Origin: Pseudomonas farsensis
Lineage (GTDB): Bacteria; Pseudomonadota; Gammaproteobacteria; Pseudomonadales; Pseudomonadaceae
NCBI RefSeq assembly: GCF_014268805.2
Contig: NZ_JABWRF020000001.1
Location: 1,808,001 to 1,872,000, forward strand
Direction: 5' to 3'
Length of the DNA: 64,000 bases
Position numbers and translations under genes: made by a program. The notes beneath the pieces were generated by a model. The model was not told the DNA's origin and ran no database searches. It saw only the letters and a program-made list of their open reading frames with translations. Shown here one piece after another: positions 6,653-16,062 of the stretch. Numbering within the stretch: position 1 is the first letter of the stretch; every line of letters begins with the position of its first letter.

Positions 6653-8952
6653 AAGCGCCAGCGCAGGCCAAGGTTTACGCCGCTGGCTTGTTGCTGGCGG
6701 CTGTCGAGATTGCGGGTGTACTGGGCGCCCGCATGCAACGTCAGTGTTTCGCTGGCCTGCACCAGCAAGCCGCTTTCCACTTGCAGCGAGGTGTAGCGGT
6801 AGTCGGTCTTGATGCGTTCGGCCCGGTCGAACACCACGCTGTCATGGCCGCCATCGCCGTGCCACACATTGAGCTGCGCATACGGCTGCCAGCGTGCGGT
6901 TGTTGCACGCTCCAGGCGCAAACCCAGGCGGGTGGTGATCTCTACCTGGGCCTCGTGAGCCACGTGCGAGACGCGGTCACTGCCATCGTCGAGCACAACT
7001 TTTTGTGCAACTAACTGCGCCTGGGGTTCCAGCGTCCACCCCGGCCACAGCGCTATGGGCAGGCCCGCCTCCAACGAGGCGGTCCACGCATGGCCATCCA
7101 GGTCAAGCTTGCCGCCTCGGTCGGAGCGAGCCTGGCCGTCGAGCCAGGTGTACTGCACCACGCCATCGACATAGCCGCCTCTGGCTCCAACCCGAGTCCA
7201 GTACAGCCCGAGGCTGTCGCCAGTCAGTTCCAGCTCGCCGACGCGCTGGTTCGCTTGCGCCAGGGCATAACCCTCGACCCGCGCATTCAGACGGCTGTGG
7301 CCCAGGTACACCCCAGCCTGCTGATGCGCACCCTCAGCGTCGGTATTGGCGTAAAGATCCTGGCCCACTCTGAAGCCATTGATATCCCCCTGCAGGCTTG
7401 GGTTGACGGTGCCACTCCACTGCTGATGCAGGTTAGCGGCATACGCCTGCCCCCAACTGCCGGACTGCACACGCTGATCACCTTGGCGCTGATGCAGTGT
7501 GCCCACCGCTAGCCGTGCAATCACCGCCGCGCCGCGGGGAGCTGCGGCATAAACGGGCACCTCCGGCCGGTAGAGTGGCGCTTGGGTGGCAAGCAGGCTT
7601 GAGCGTAGGTACCAGTTGTTTTCGCTACCGGCGCTTGGGCCGCCCTTGAACAGTTGGTAGTCATAGGCCCCGGCAGACACCGGCGCGGCCTGAGTAAAAG
7701 CAGCGGCGCTGCTGGTGGCGCCCTGTACTGCTTCAACCACCAGAATGCCATCGCTGACGGTGGCTGCGCCGCTGCCGCCCAGGTTGGTGATGTGCAGGCG
7801 TGTGCTGCCGCTGACTGTGCCTTGGCTGACGATGAGCCGGTCGGAGGCCGCGCCATCGCCGGCCAGTACGCTGTTCAGGCGCACGCTGCCATTGCTGCCC
7901 TGATAATCGCCGACGATGGTAAGCCGACCTCGGGCGTCGTTTCCGGCACTCAGGTCTAAAGTACCGGCATTGCGCACCGTAGCCCCGCCTGCACCGAGGG
8001 CGGCAATGGTACCTTGGCGGGAGGTGAGGGTACTGCTGGGGTCGATGGTCAGAGTGCCGCTGCCGCTGACTGCATCGCCTAACAGCAGCGTATCGTCCAG
8101 CGCCAGCCGGCTGGCTTGGGTCAGGTGGATCTGCTCCCAGTTGCTGTAATTGGCGCCGCCGAGCGGGTTACTGCCGGCAAAGGCCAGGCTGTCCTCGCCA
8201 CTGCCGCCATCAAGCGTGATCGCTAGCACATCGGCCCCAAGCCCGCGCACGTCAGCCGTGTCGTTGCCTGGGCCGAGGTCGACCGAACCGCCAATCCGCC
8301 CGCCGTCCCAGACGAAGCGGTCGTCGCCGGTACTCAGCAGCACGTTGCCGCCAATCTGGCCACCGTGCACAAGCACCTGGTCATTGCCACCGCTGACGCT
8401 GATATTGCCACCGATACTGCCGTTGAAAACCTCTACGTAATCGGTATCAAAACCGGTAATCAGGTTCTGGTCGATGCCGCCGCCGCGCATGATGAAGGTG
8501 TTCTGGTCCAGGCGCATGTTGACGTTGCCGATGCGCCCGCCGTCCATTTCGGCGTAGTCGCCGCTGTCGAAGGTACCCTGGATCCAGCCGCTGGACATGT
8601 AAAAAGTGTCCAGCCCGTCGCCCTGATTGAGATTACCCTCGATCACACCGCCGCTCATGCTGAAGTCGTCGATGCCGGCGCCTTGGTTGACGTTGCCTGC
8701 GATGCGGCCTGAGGCCATGTCCAGGCGGTCGCGCCCTGCGCCAAAGGTGACGTTGCCGATGATGCTGCCGTTGCCGCCAGCAGGGAATAGCAGGCTGTTG
8801 TCGCCGCTGGTATCGGTCAGTGAAGGGGCGTCTGCGCTGCTGCAAACGAAGTTGTCATCGCCAGGCCCTGGCAGCAATGTGCACTCGGCCTGGGCCGTGC
8901 AGATACCCAGCAATTGCCACAACATAACGGGCACGTACAGGCGCGCCGCCAT
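6649..8952 (-). CDS. Autotransporter with repeat passenger and C-terminal beta-barrel
   Basis: 767 residues with a GGAGG ribosome site. A signal peptide (residues 1 to about 22, ending TAQA) is followed by a short Cys-containing stretch, a passenger made of about nine 20-residue G-x-I-x-G-N repeats (61-238), an autochaperone-like region, and a type V barrel over about the last 280 residues ending in LRWRF. The protein should be exported by the Sec system and inserted by BAM. No protease, lipase or RGD motif was noticed, so an adhesin or structural role is possible. Upstream lies a 19-bp element shared with the RHS gene. Confidence 0.88.
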   Translation of the reverse strand: MAARLYVPVMLWQLLGICTAQAECTLLPGPGDDNFVCSSADAPSLTDTSGDNSLLFPAGGNGSIIGNVTFGAGRDRLDMASGRIAGNVNQGAGIDDFSMSGGVIEGNLNQGDGLDTFYMSSGWIQGTFDSGDYAEMDGGRIGNVNMRLDQNTFIMRGGGIDQNLITGFDTDYVEVFNGSIGGNISVSGGNDQVLVHGGQIGGNVLLSTGDDRFVWDGGRIGGSVDLGPGNDTADVRGLGADVLAITLDGGSGEDSLAFAGSNPLGGANYSNWEQIHLTQASRLALDDTLLLGDAVSGSGTLTIDPSSTLTSRQGTIAALGAGGATVRNAGTLDLSAGNDARGRLTIVGDYQGSNGSVRLNSVLAGDGAASDRLIVSQGTVSGSTRLHITNLGGSGAATVSDGILVVEAVQGATSSAAAFTQAAPVSAGAYDYQLFKGGPSAGSENNWYLRSSLLATQAPLYRPEVPVYAAAPRGAAVIARLAVGTLHQRQGDQRVQSGSWGQAYAANLHQQWSGTVNPSLQGDINGFRVGQDLYANTDAEGAHQQAGVYLGHSRLNARVEGYALAQANQRVGELELTGDSLGLYWTRVGARGGYVDGVVQYTWLDGQARSDRGGKLDLDGHAWTASLEAGLPIALWPGWTLEPQAQLVAQKVVLDDGSDRVSHVAHEAQVEITTRLGLRLERATTARWQPYAQLNVWHGDGGHDSVVFDRAERIKTDYRYTSLQVESGLLVQASETLTLHAGAQYTRNLDSRQQQASGVNLGLRWRF
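8239..8772 (-). repeat. Nine tandem 20-residue repeats in the autotransporter passenger
   Basis: Successive units such as GRIAGNVNQGAGIDDFSMSG, GVIEGNLNQGDGLDTFYMSS, GSIGGNISVSGGNDQVLVHG and GQIGGNVLLSTGDDRFVWDG share G-x-I-x-G-N-hydrophobic-x-x-G-x-G-x-D. Units are 17-22 residues. The pattern suggests one rung of a beta-helix or beta-solenoid per unit. Confidence 0.85.
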
Positions 8953-9043
8953 CGTGGATTCCTCCGCGTAGCAGAAGGGCCGGCACGACAGCGAAGCTGT
9001 GCGGGGTCACCGCGGTTTTACAGAAGCATAGCGGCGCGGCGCA

Positions 9044-9062
9044 ACTGGCAAAAATGACAGGT
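9044..9062. promoter_or_regulatory. 19-bp dyad element shared with the RHS gene upstream region
   Basis: ACTGGCAAAAATGACAGGT occurs here, 92 bases upstream of the minus-strand autotransporter start, and again at 52182-52200, 62 bases upstream of the minus-strand RHS start, in the same orientation to the gene. It contains the imperfect dyad CTGGCA-N4-TGACAG. Likely an operator or promoter element; the protein that binds it is unknown. Confidence 0.5.
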
Positions 9063-9081
9063 GGCCGCAGTTGGCAGGCGG

Positions 9082-9357
9082 TCAGTCGCGGTAGAACGTC
9101 TGCACCAGGTGGTAGCCGAACTTGCTCTTGATCGGCCCATGGACCACGCGCAGCGGCTTCTTGAAGATCACCTGGTCGATTGCGCCGACCATTTGCCCTG
9201 GGCGGACTTCGCCCAGGTCGCCGCCACGTTTGCCGGATGGGCAGGTCGAGAACTTCTTGGCCAGCACGTCGAAGGCTTCGCCATTGGCGATACGCTGCTT
9301 GAGCTTTTCGGCTTCTTCAGCGGTTTTTACCAGGATGTGGCGGGCTTGAGCTTTCAT
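9082..9357 (-). CDS. ppiC: Small parvulin peptidyl-prolyl cis-trans isomerase
   Basis: Start taken at the internal ATG at 9357 (MKAQARHILV); the longer frame to 9393 adds an unlikely N-terminus. 91 residues, a single cytoplasmic rotamase domain (ARHILVKTAEEAEKL, then CPSGKRGGDLGEVRPGQMV and KSKFGYHLVQTF). No signal peptide. A second gene of the same family lies at 14426-14707. Family identification is firm; in vivo clients are unknown. Confidence 0.92.
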   Translation of the reverse strand: MKAQARHILVKTAEEAEKLKQRIANGEAFDVLAKKFSTCPSGKRGGDLGEVRPGQMVGAIDQVIFKKPLRVVHGPIKSKFGYHLVQTFYRD

Positions 9358-9444
9358 GTAACACCTGTGTTTCGGGGCAAAAAAGGCCGCCATTATGCCT
9401 GAAGCCGCGCCGCTGTGCGGGCCTTGCCCCGCACGCGGCGGTCA

Positions 9445-10215
9445 TCACTGGGCCAGCCAGCCGCCATCGACGTTCCAGGCCGCGCCGCGTACCTGGCTGC
9501 CGGCCTCGCTGCACAGAAACAGCACCAGCTCACCCAGATGCTGGGGCGTGACGAAGGCCAGCGATGGCTGCTTCTCGGCCAGCAGGTCGTGCTGTGCTTG
9601 CTGGGCATCCCCGCCATTGGCGGCGCGGTCGTCGATCTGTTTCTGCACCAGCGGTGTCAGTACCCAACCGGGGCAGATGGCGTTGCAGGTAATGTTGCTG
9701 GTGGCGGTTTCCAGGCCGATCACCTTGGTCAGGCCGACCACACCATGCTTGGCGGCCACGTAGGCAGCCTTGCCGGTGGAGCCGACCAGACCATGCACCG
9801 AGGCGATATTGACAATGCGCCCCCAGCCGCGCTCGCGCATGCCCGGCAGTACCAGCCGGCTGCCATGGAAAACGGCTGAAAGGTTCAGGGCGATGATCTT
9901 GTCCCAGGCCTCGACCGGGAACTGCTCCACCGGGGCGACATGCTGAATGCCGGCGTTGTTGACCAGAATGTCCACCGCGCCAAAGGCGCGTTGTGCGGCG
10001 GCGAACAGTTGTTCGATCTGGCGGATGTCGGAGAGGTCTGCTGGGTGGTGGATGGCTTCGACACCTTGGTGCTTGATCTGGGCGATGGCCGGGGCCGGGT
10101 CACCGAAGCCATTGAGGACGATATTCGCACCGGCCTGGGCCAGTACCTGGGCGATTCCCAGGCCGATGCCGCTGGTAGAGCCGGTGACCAGTGCAGTCTT
10201 GCCTTTTAGGGTCAT
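9445..10215 (-). CDS. hbdH: D-3-hydroxybutyrate dehydrogenase (SDR family)
   Basis: 256 residues, oxidises 3-hydroxybutyrate to acetoacetate with NAD+, linking PHB or ketone-body use to central metabolism. Features: TGSTSGIGLGIA nucleotide loop (about residues 11-22), NNAGIQHVAP, catalytic Ser in NIASVHGLVGS and the YVAAK Tyr/Lys pair, ending NVDGGWLAQ. The length and the HVAPVEQFPVEAWDKIIALNLSAVFHG region match bacterial 3-hydroxybutyrate dehydrogenases. No acetoacetate-CoA transferase is adjacent; downstream is a parvulin on the same strand. Confidence 0.87.
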   Translation of the reverse strand: MTLKGKTALVTGSTSGIGLGIAQVLAQAGANIVLNGFGDPAPAIAQIKHQGVEAIHHPADLSDIRQIEQLFAAAQRAFGAVDILVNNAGIQHVAPVEQFPVEAWDKIIALNLSAVFHGSRLVLPGMRERGWGRIVNIASVHGLVGSTGKAAYVAAKHGVVGLTKVIGLETATSNITCNAICPGWVLTPLVQKQIDDRAANGGDAQQAQHDLLAEKQPSLAFVTPQHLGELVLFLCSEAGSQVRGAAWNVDGGWLAQ

Positions 10216-10284
10216 GCAGTTCTCCTTGGTTGTTTTGGTTTTGTCAGTGGCTGCGACGTATTTGGGGCAGTGGTTCTGAGCCTT

Positions 10285-10407
10285 CCTGCTCCGGCCTCAT
10301 CGCAGGCTGGCGCCAGCTCCCACAAAGGTCACGCCAGCCCGCGATGTTGTGGCCGAGCTCAAGTCCCTGTAGGAGCTGGCGCCAGCCTGCGATGAGGCCG
10401 GAGCAGG
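10285..10407. repeat. Inverted REP pair (BIME) between yejE and hbdH
   Basis: Arms at 10285-10324 and 10369-10407 are near-perfect inverted copies of a REP containing GGCTGGCGCCAGCTCC, separated by about 45 bases. The same REP family recurs near 17.77, 18.05, 30.45, 30.75, 40.82 and 41.27 kb. It fills most of the 200 bases between the two genes. Confidence 0.9.
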
Positions 10408-10415
10408 TAGGCTTG

Positions 10416-11432
10416 TTACCTTCGCGGATCAAACGCCTCGCGCAGCGCCTCGCCGATGAACACCAGCAGCGACAAAATCAGCGCCAGGGCGAAGAACGCC
10501 GTAAAGCCCAGCCAAGGCGCTTCGAGATGCTGCTTGCCTTGGGTGACCAGCTCGCCCAGCGAGGCGCTGCCGGCGGGCATGCCGAAACCGAGGAAATCCA
10601 GCGCGGTCAGGGTGGTGATCGCCCCGGTCAGCATAAACGGCACAAGGGTCAGCGTCACGTTCATGGCATTGGGCAGGATATGCCGCAGCATCACCTGCAG
10701 GTCGCTCAAACCCAGCGCACGCGCAGCTTTTACGTACTCAAGGTTGCGCCCACGCAAAAACTCGGCGCGCACCACATCCACTAGGGTCAGCCACGAGAAT
10801 AACGCCATGATGCCCAGCAGCCACCAGAAACCCGGCTCGACGAACCCCGACAGAATGATCAGCAGATACAGCACCGGCAGCCCGGACCAGACTTCGAGCA
10901 GGCGCTGGCCAAGCAGGTCGACCCATCCGCCGTGGTAGCCCTGCAATGCCCCGGCAGCAAGCCCGATCAGCACGCTGACCGCGGTCAGGGCGAAGGCGAA
11001 CAATAACGACACTCGGGTGCCGTACAGCACCCGCGCCAACACGTCGCGGCCCTGGTCATCGGTGCCCAGCCAGTTGCTTGCGCTTGGCGGGCTAGGGGTG
11101 GGTGCCTGCAAGTCGTAGTTGGGCGTATCGGCGCTGAACGGTATTGGCGCGAACAGCATCCTGCCACCCTGGCTTGCGATCAGCTCGCGCACGTACTGGC
11201 TGCGGTAGTCGGGTTGAAAAGGCAACTGCCCACCGAACTGCTGCTCGGTGTAGCGCTTGAGCGCCGGGGTGTACAGCTCGCCTTGGTACGACAGCAGCAG
11301 CGGCTTGTCGTTGGCCACCAGTTCCGCGCCCAGGCTCAGCAGCAGCAACCCTGCAAACAGCCACAGCGACAGCCAGCCACGGCGGTTGTCGCGAAAGCGG
11401 CGCAGGCGCCTGCGAGCCAGTGGCGAGAGCAT
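10416..11432 (-). CDS. yejE: Peptide-type ABC transporter permease YejE
   Basis: Start at 11432, overlapping the yejB stop as ATGA; the frame is open farther upstream. 338 residues. After one N-terminal membrane helix comes the long periplasmic insert typical of YejE (residues about 40-130, including QPDYRSQYVREL), then the DppC-like permease core (GTDDQGRDVLARVLYGTRVSL) and the EAA loop (EYVKAARALGLSDLQVMLRHILPNA). Third gene of yejABE. No ATPase gene follows in this window. Confidence 0.9.
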   Translation of the reverse strand: MLSPLARRRLRRFRDNRRGWLSLWLFAGLLLLSLGAELVANDKPLLLSYQGELYTPALKRYTEQQFGGQLPFQPDYRSQYVRELIASQGGRMLFAPIPFSADTPNYDLQAPTPSPPSASNWLGTDDQGRDVLARVLYGTRVSLLFAFALTAVSVLIGLAAGALQGYHGGWVDLLGQRLLEVWSGLPVLYLLIILSGFVEPGFWWLLGIMALFSWLTLVDVVRAEFLRGRNLEYVKAARALGLSDLQVMLRHILPNAMNVTLTLVPFMLTGAITTLTALDFLGFGMPAGSASLGELVTQGKQHLEAPWLGFTAFFALALILSLLVFIGEALREAFDPRR

Positions 11433-12490
11433 CAGTGCGCCCTCGTGTCGAAGTCGATGCGCGGGTCCAGCGCCGTGTAGCACAGATCGCCCAGCAGACG
11501 AATCAACAGCCCGGCCAAGGTAAAGATGAACAGCGTGCCGAACACCACCGGGTAATCACGGGACACCGCCGCCTCGTAACTCATGCGCCCAAGGCCGTCG
11601 AGCGAGAAAATAACCTCGATCAGCAAAGAGCCTGCAAAAAAGACCGTGATCAGCGCCTGGGGGAGCCCAGCGACCACCAGCAGCATGGCGTTGCGCAGCA
11701 CATGCCGGTAAAGCACCCGGCGCTCGCTCAGGCCTTTGGCCCGCGCCGTAATTACGTACTGGCGGGTAATTTCATCCAGGAAGGCGTTTTTGGTCAGCAG
11801 GGTGAGGGTGGCGAACCCGCCGATCACCAGCGCCCCAACTGGCAATACCAAGTGCCAGAAATAGTCGGCGACTTTGCCCAGCAGGCTGAGCTGGTCGAAA
11901 TCGTCGGACACCAGGCCCCGCACCGGGAACCAGTTCAGCGACGTGCCCCCGGCGAACACCACGATCAGCAGCAGGGCGAACAGGAACGAGGGCAGGGCGT
12001 AGCCGATCACGATCAGCGCGCTGCTCCAGGCATCGAAGCGGCTACCGTGGCGCACCGCCTTGCGGATGCCCAGCGGGATCGATACCAGGTAGGTGATCAA
12101 CGTGGCCCAGAACCCCAGCGACAGGGTGACCGGAAGTTTGTCCAGAATCAGGTCGGTGACCTTGGCCCCACGAAAGAAACTCTGGCCGAAATCCAGCCGG
12201 GCGTACTGGCCGAGCATCAGCCACAGGCGTTCGCTGGCGGTCTTGTCGAAGCCGTACTGGCGCTTTATGTCATCCAGCAGCTTCGGGTCCAGCCCACGGC
12301 TGGCACGCGACTCGCCCTGCAGCGCTTCGCTGCGCGCGCCAGGTGCGCTGCCGCCGATGCCTTGCAGGCGCGCCACCGCTTGCTCCACGGGCCCGCCCGG
12401 GGCGGCCTGGACGATGGCGAAGTTGACCAGCAGGATGGCCAGCAGTGTGGGAATGATCAGCAACAGGCGGCGCAGAATATAGCCGGTCAT
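11432..12490 (-). CDS. yejB: Peptide-type ABC transporter permease YejB
   Basis: Start at 12490 ([20 protein letters not shown]) overlapping the yejA stop as ATGA. 352 residues, DppB-type permease: N-terminal helix, a substrate-binding-protein contact region, then five helices with the EAA-type loop ([27 protein letters not shown]). Couples to the YejA binding protein and YejE, importing oligopeptides or microcin C-type compounds in characterised systems. Confidence 0.92.
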   Translation of the reverse strand: MTGYILRRLLLIIPTLLAILLVNFAIVQAAPGGPVEQAVARLQGIGGSAPGARSEALQGESRASRGLDPKLLDDIKRQYGFDKTASERLWLMLGQYARLDFGQSFFRGAKVTDLILDKLPVTLSLGFWATLITYLVSIPLGIRKAVRHGSRFDAWSSALIVIGYALPSFLFALLLIVVFAGGTSLNWFPVRGLVSDDFDQLSLLGKVADYFWHLVLPVGALVIGGFATLTLLTKNAFLDEITRQYVITARAKGLSERRVLYRHVLRNAMLLVVAGLPQALITVFFAGSLLIEVIFSLDGLGRMSYEAAVSRDYPVVFGTLFIFTLAGLLIRLLGDLCYTALDPRIDFDTRAH

Positions 12491-14412
12491 GGTGAATTGC
12501 CCTTGAGCGCGCGCATCTGCTGGTCGGTCAACGCCGTTGGGCTGACCTCCCACCAGGTGTCGAGGCCCTCGTCATACGCCGCCTGAACCTTGGGCAGGCC
12601 GAAGCGGTTCCACCACACCGTCGAGCTGCCTGGCGGGTAGTAGTTGGGGATCCAGTAGTAGTTCCACTGTAACACTCGGTCCAAGGCATGGGCGTGGCGC
12701 AGCATGGCGGCCTGGCTGTCGGCGCGCACCAGGCCTTCAAGCAAGCGGTCGACAGCGGGGTCCTGCAGCACCATCACATTGTTCGAGCCAGGGTCATGGG
12801 CTGCCGCAGAGCCGAAGTAGTTGTAAAGCTCGCTGCCCGGCGAAAGGGTGACCGGGTAGCCGGTGACGATCATGTCGTAGTCGCGTGCCATGACCCGGTT
12901 CACATATTGAGCGGCATCGACATTGCGGATATTCAACGTAACGCCGATTTGCGCCAGGTTGCGCTTCCACGGCAGCAGCAGGCGTTCAAGGCCCGCCTGC
13001 CCGTTGAGGAAGGTAAAACTCAGCGGCTCGCCGGCGGCGTTGACCAGTTGGTCGCCCTGCGGGCGCCAGCCAGCGGCTTGCAGCAAGGCAAGGGCTTGCA
13101 ACTGTTGCGGGCGGATAATGCCCGAGGCATCGGTGACCGGCGCTGTGAAAACCTGGCTGAACACTTCGTCGGGCACCTGGCCGCGCAGCGGTTCGAGCAG
13201 CTTGAGCTCTTCGGCATCGGGCAGCGTACGGGCAGCCAGCGGCGTATTGGAGAACACGCTCTGCTGGCGGATGTACATATTGCGCATCATCTGCCGATTG
13301 CTCCACTCGAAGTCCCAGAGCATGCCCAGCGCCTGGCGCACGCGGCGGTCCTGGAAGGCCGGGCGGTCGAGGTTGAACACAAACCCTTGAGCCACCTGGG
13401 GCTTGGCCGGGCCCAGATGGGCGCGTTGCAAGCGCCCGTCGTCGAGGGCCGCGCCCTTGTAGCCCAGGGTGTAGGCGGTGGCAGAGTATTCGCGGTTGTA
13501 ATCGTAGCCGCCGCCCTTGAGCACCTGGCGGGCGACTTCGGTGTCGCCGAAGTATTCCAGGCGGATGCGCTGGAAGTTGAAGCGCCCCCGGCTTACGGGC
13601 AGGTCACGGGCCCACCACTGGGGGTCGCGTTCAAAGGTGATGCTGCGGCCGTTGTCGATGCGGCTGATCCGGTAAGGCCCGCTGCCGACCGGCTTGTCGA
13701 AACCGCCACCGTTGGCAAAATCGCGCTGCTGCCAGTCGTGCTCAGGCAGCACCGGCAGGGTGGCAATATCCAGCGCCAGGGTGCGACCGTGCGGTGTTCG
13801 CAGGTCGAAACGCACTCGTCGCGGGCCCTCGACGATGACCGCACTGACCTCGGCGAATAACGTGCGGTACTTGAGGCTGCCCTTGCTCATCAGCAGTTCG
13901 AAGGTAAAGCGTACGTCTTCGGCCCGCACCGGCTTGCCATCGGCGAAGGTGGCGCGTGGGTCGATGTCCACACGCAGCCAGGCATCGTCCGGCCCGCGTT
14001 CCAGGGTGCGGGCGATCAAGCCATAAACGCTGTAAGGCTCATCGAACGAGCGCACGGCCAAGGGCGCGTACAGCCAGCCGTCGACTTCACTGACGCCGGT
14101 GCCTTTGTCTATAAAAGGGAGGATATGGTCGAACTGGCCGATTTCGATGGCCGAGCGGCGCAGGCTGCCGCCTTTGGGGGCGTCGGGGTGGACGTAGTCG
14201 AAGTGCTGAAAGCTTGCGTTGTAGCGAGGGGCTTCACCGTAGACGGTGAGGGCGTGGCTGGGGGCGGCGAGGGCGGTGAATGCTGAACATAACAGTGCTA
14301 CTGCCGCCAAACCCTGTGAAAGCCGGTTTGCCGGCGAAGGCGGTCGTGCAGGCGACAATAATGCCTGGCTGGACGCATTCGCGGGCAAGCCCGCCCCCAT
14401 AGGGCTGCTCAT
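12487..14412 (-). CDS. yejA: Extracellular solute-binding protein, family 5 (YejA)
   Basis: Periplasmic peptide-binding component, 641 residues from the first ATG. The first ~30 codons read through a REP element (14322-14398), and a typical signal peptide core begins only at residue 35 ([20 protein letters not shown]). The true start may therefore be TTG at 14310 or another non-ATG codon, giving about 607 residues. The mature protein ([25 protein letters not shown]...) has the SBP_bac_5 fold with the YejA-specific [18 protein letters not shown] region. First gene of yejABE. Confidence 0.9.
   Translation of the reverse strand: MSSPMGAGLPANASSQALLSPARPPSPANRLSQGLAAVALLCSAFTALAAPSHALTVYGEAPRYNASFQHFDYVHPDAPKGGSLRRSAIEIGQFDHILPFIDKGTGVSEVDGWLYAPLAVRSFDEPYSVYGLIARTLERGPDDAWLRVDIDPRATFADGKPVRAEDVRFTFELLMSKGSLKYRTLFAEVSAVIVEGPRRVRFDLRTPHGRTLALDIATLPVLPEHDWQQRDFANGGGFDKPVGSGPYRISRIDNGRSITFERDPQWWARDLPVSRGRFNFQRIRLEYFGDTEVARQVLKGGGYDYNREYSATAYTLGYKGAALDDGRLQRAHLGPAKPQVAQGFVFNLDRPAFQDRRVRQALGMLWDFEWSNRQMMRNMYIRQQSVFSNTPLAARTLPDAEELKLLEPLRGQVPDEVFSQVFTAPVTDASGIIRPQQLQALALLQAAGWRPQGDQLVNAAGEPLSFTFLNGQAGLERLLLPWKRNLAQIGVTLNIRNVDAAQYVNRVMARDYDMIVTGYPVTLSPGSELYNYFGSAAAHDPGSNNVMVLQDPAVDRLLEGLVRADSQAAMLRHAHALDRVLQWNYYWIPNYYPPGSSTVWWNRFGLPKVQAAYDEGLDTWWEVSPTALTDQQMRALKGNSP
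14322..14398. repeat. REP-like sequence overlapping the 5' end of the yejA frame
   Basis: Contains GCCGGTTTGCCGGCGAAGG (14322-14340) and GCGGGCAAGCCCGC (near 14381-14394), both short palindromic REP cores, in inverted arrangement. They lie inside the annotated-length yejA frame, which argues for a downstream start. Confidence 0.6.
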
Positions 14413-14425
14413 CGGCTGTGATGAC

Positions 14426-14707
14426 TCAGTCCTGGCGGCTGGTCACTTCGAGCAGGTGATAACCGAACTGGGTTTTCACCGGGCCTTGCACGGTGTTGAC
14501 CGGGGCGCTGAACACCACGGTGTCGAACTCTTTGACCATCTGGCCCGGGCCGAACGAGCCCAGGTCACCGCCTTGGCGGCTGGACGGGCAGGTGGAGTTG
14601 GCCTTGGCGACTTCGGCGAAATCGGCGCCTGCTTCGATCTGGGCTTTGAGTTCGTTGCACTTGTCTTCGCTGCTGACGAGGATGTGGCGGGCGGTGGCTT
14701 TGGCCAT
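14426..14707 (-). CDS. ppiC: Small parvulin peptidyl-prolyl cis-trans isomerase (second copy)
   Basis: Start at 14707 (MAKATARHILV) with GGAGCAG upstream. 93 residues, one parvulin domain: ARHILVSSEDKCNEL, CPSSRQGGDLGSFGPGQMV, KTQFGYHLLEVTSRQD. It is about half identical by eye to the copy at 9082-9357, including the CPS-RxGGDLG-PGQMV core. It lies upstream of yejA on the same strand, so the two may be co-transcribed, though a REP-like region intervenes. Confidence 0.93.
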   Translation of the reverse strand: MAKATARHILVSSEDKCNELKAQIEAGADFAEVAKANSTCPSSRQGGDLGSFGPGQMVKEFDTVVFSAPVNTVQGPVKTQFGYHLLEVTSRQD

Positions 14708-14894
14708 GAGAGCTGCTCCTTGGGTGAAAAAGGGCAAGACTAACGCACTTGCCTGGGGCGTGTCTCGCCGTAGAGCAAACCCTCATCCCCTGACTCAGGC
14801 CGGCGGACTGCGCCCAGGAATTGAATGGGTGTCCAATTTCTTGAAGGCAGTCCACTTTGCGGCAGCAAGAGCAATGACGGAGGTCATGCTTGCG

Positions 14895-14920
14895 CATCGC
14901 GGGGCAAGCCCGCTCCCTCA
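14895..14920. repeat. Single REP sequence
   Basis: CATCGCGGGGCAAGCCCGCTCCC is the REP core of the type seen as a pair at 41156-41226. It sits in the 250 bases between the parvulin and the DAHP synthase; nothing else was recognised there. Confidence 0.65.
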
Positions 14921-14957
14921 GTAGGTATAACGCTCTGTGCGATAGCGATGCCGGGCA

Positions 14958-16013
14958 CTACAAACGTTGTGCCGCCCCGCGCAGCAGGGCCTCTGTCGAT
15001 GCCCACCCCAAGCATGCGTCAGTGATCGACACGCCGTATTTCAGCGCGCCCTTGCCCAGCGCCTGGCAGCCGTCGAACAGGTGGCCTTCGAGCATGACCC
15101 CGACCAGCGAACGGTCGCCATCCAGGCGTTGCTGCAAGACATCCTCGAACACCGCCGGCTGCCGCGTGGGGTCCTTGCCGCTGTTGGCATGGCTGCAATC
15201 GACCATGATCCGTGCTGCCAGCCCAGCCTTGGCCAGCCCCTGGCGCGCCAGGGCAATACTTGCAGCATCGTAATTCGGCCCCTGATGGCCACCGCGCAGC
15301 ACCAGATGAGTGTCCGGGTTGCCAAGGCTCTCGATGATTGCCGGGTAGCCCTGTGCATCCATGCCGAAGTGGCGATGCGGGTGCGCGGCGCTGCGCATGG
15401 CGTCACAGGCGATGCCAATGCCGCCATCGGTGCCGTTCTTGAAGCCCACCGCCAGCTCCAGGCCGCTGACCATCTCGCGGTGGATCTGCGATTCGGTGGT
15501 GCGCGCACCAATGGCCGCCCAGCCCAGCAGGTCGTCGAAGTAACCGGCTGCCACCGGTTGCAGCAGCTCGGTGGCGACCGGCAAGCCGCGCTCGATCATG
15601 CTCAGCATCAGCCCGCGGGACAGCGCGATGCCTGCGTGCATATCGTCGCTGCCATCAAGGTGCGGGTCGTAGGCCAGGCCTTTCCAGCCCACCGTGGTAC
15701 GTGGCTTTTCGACGTAGGCGCGCATCACCAGCAACAGCTTGTCATCCACCTCGCGGCTGAGTTCAGCCAGGCGGTCGGCGTATTCAAGGGCGGAGCGTGG
15801 GTCGTGCAGCGAGCACGGGCCGACCACCACCAACAGGCGCGGGTCGCGGCCTTCGAGGATGGCGCGGATGGCCTGGCGTTGGCTATGGACTTGCTGGGTG
15901 AGTTCGCTGGACAGTGGCATCTGCTGCTTGAGCAGGTGCGGGCTTGGCAGGCGTTTGCTGACGCTGGTATTGGCGGCTTGCGGTTGGGTCAGGGCGAGGT
16001 TCGAGGCGTGCAT
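14958..16013 (-). CDS. aroF: Type I 3-deoxy-7-phosphoheptulonate (DAHP) synthase
   Basis: 351 residues; condenses phosphoenolpyruvate and erythrose 4-phosphate in the first step of the shikimate pathway. Signature blocks of AroF/G/H enzymes are present: VVVGPCSLHDPRSALEYADRL, MRAYVEKPRTTVGWKGL, KNGTDGGIGIACDA, LRGGHQGPNYD and MVDCSHANSGKDP. The N-terminal region before residue 45 is the allosteric part; feedback specificity (Tyr, Phe or Trp) cannot be fixed from sequence alone. Upstream lie two aromatic-rich small ORFs and a strong attenuator, indicating control by charged aromatic tRNA. Confidence 0.95.
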   Translation of the reverse strand: MHASNLALTQPQAANTSVSKRLPSPHLLKQQMPLSSELTQQVHSQRQAIRAILEGRDPRLLVVVGPCSLHDPRSALEYADRLAELSREVDDKLLLVMRAYVEKPRTTVGWKGLAYDPHLDGSDDMHAGIALSRGLMLSMIERGLPVATELLQPVAAGYFDDLLGWAAIGARTTESQIHREMVSGLELAVGFKNGTDGGIGIACDAMRSAAHPHRHFGMDAQGYPAIIESLGNPDTHLVLRGGHQGPNYDAASIALARQGLAKAGLAARIMVDCSHANSGKDPTRQPAVFEDVLQQRLDGDRSLVGVMLEGHLFDGCQALGKGALKYGVSITDACLGWASTEALLRGAAQRL

Positions 16014-16062
16014 GGTGTTATTTCCCTGGGCGGACGGCGGGTTCAGGCCCGCGCGGTCGGCC

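Noticed and set aside
11420..12586. 388-residue open frame opposite yejB
   Set aside because: Shadow frame with Gln/His/Arg-rich composition and no motifs; yejB is certain.
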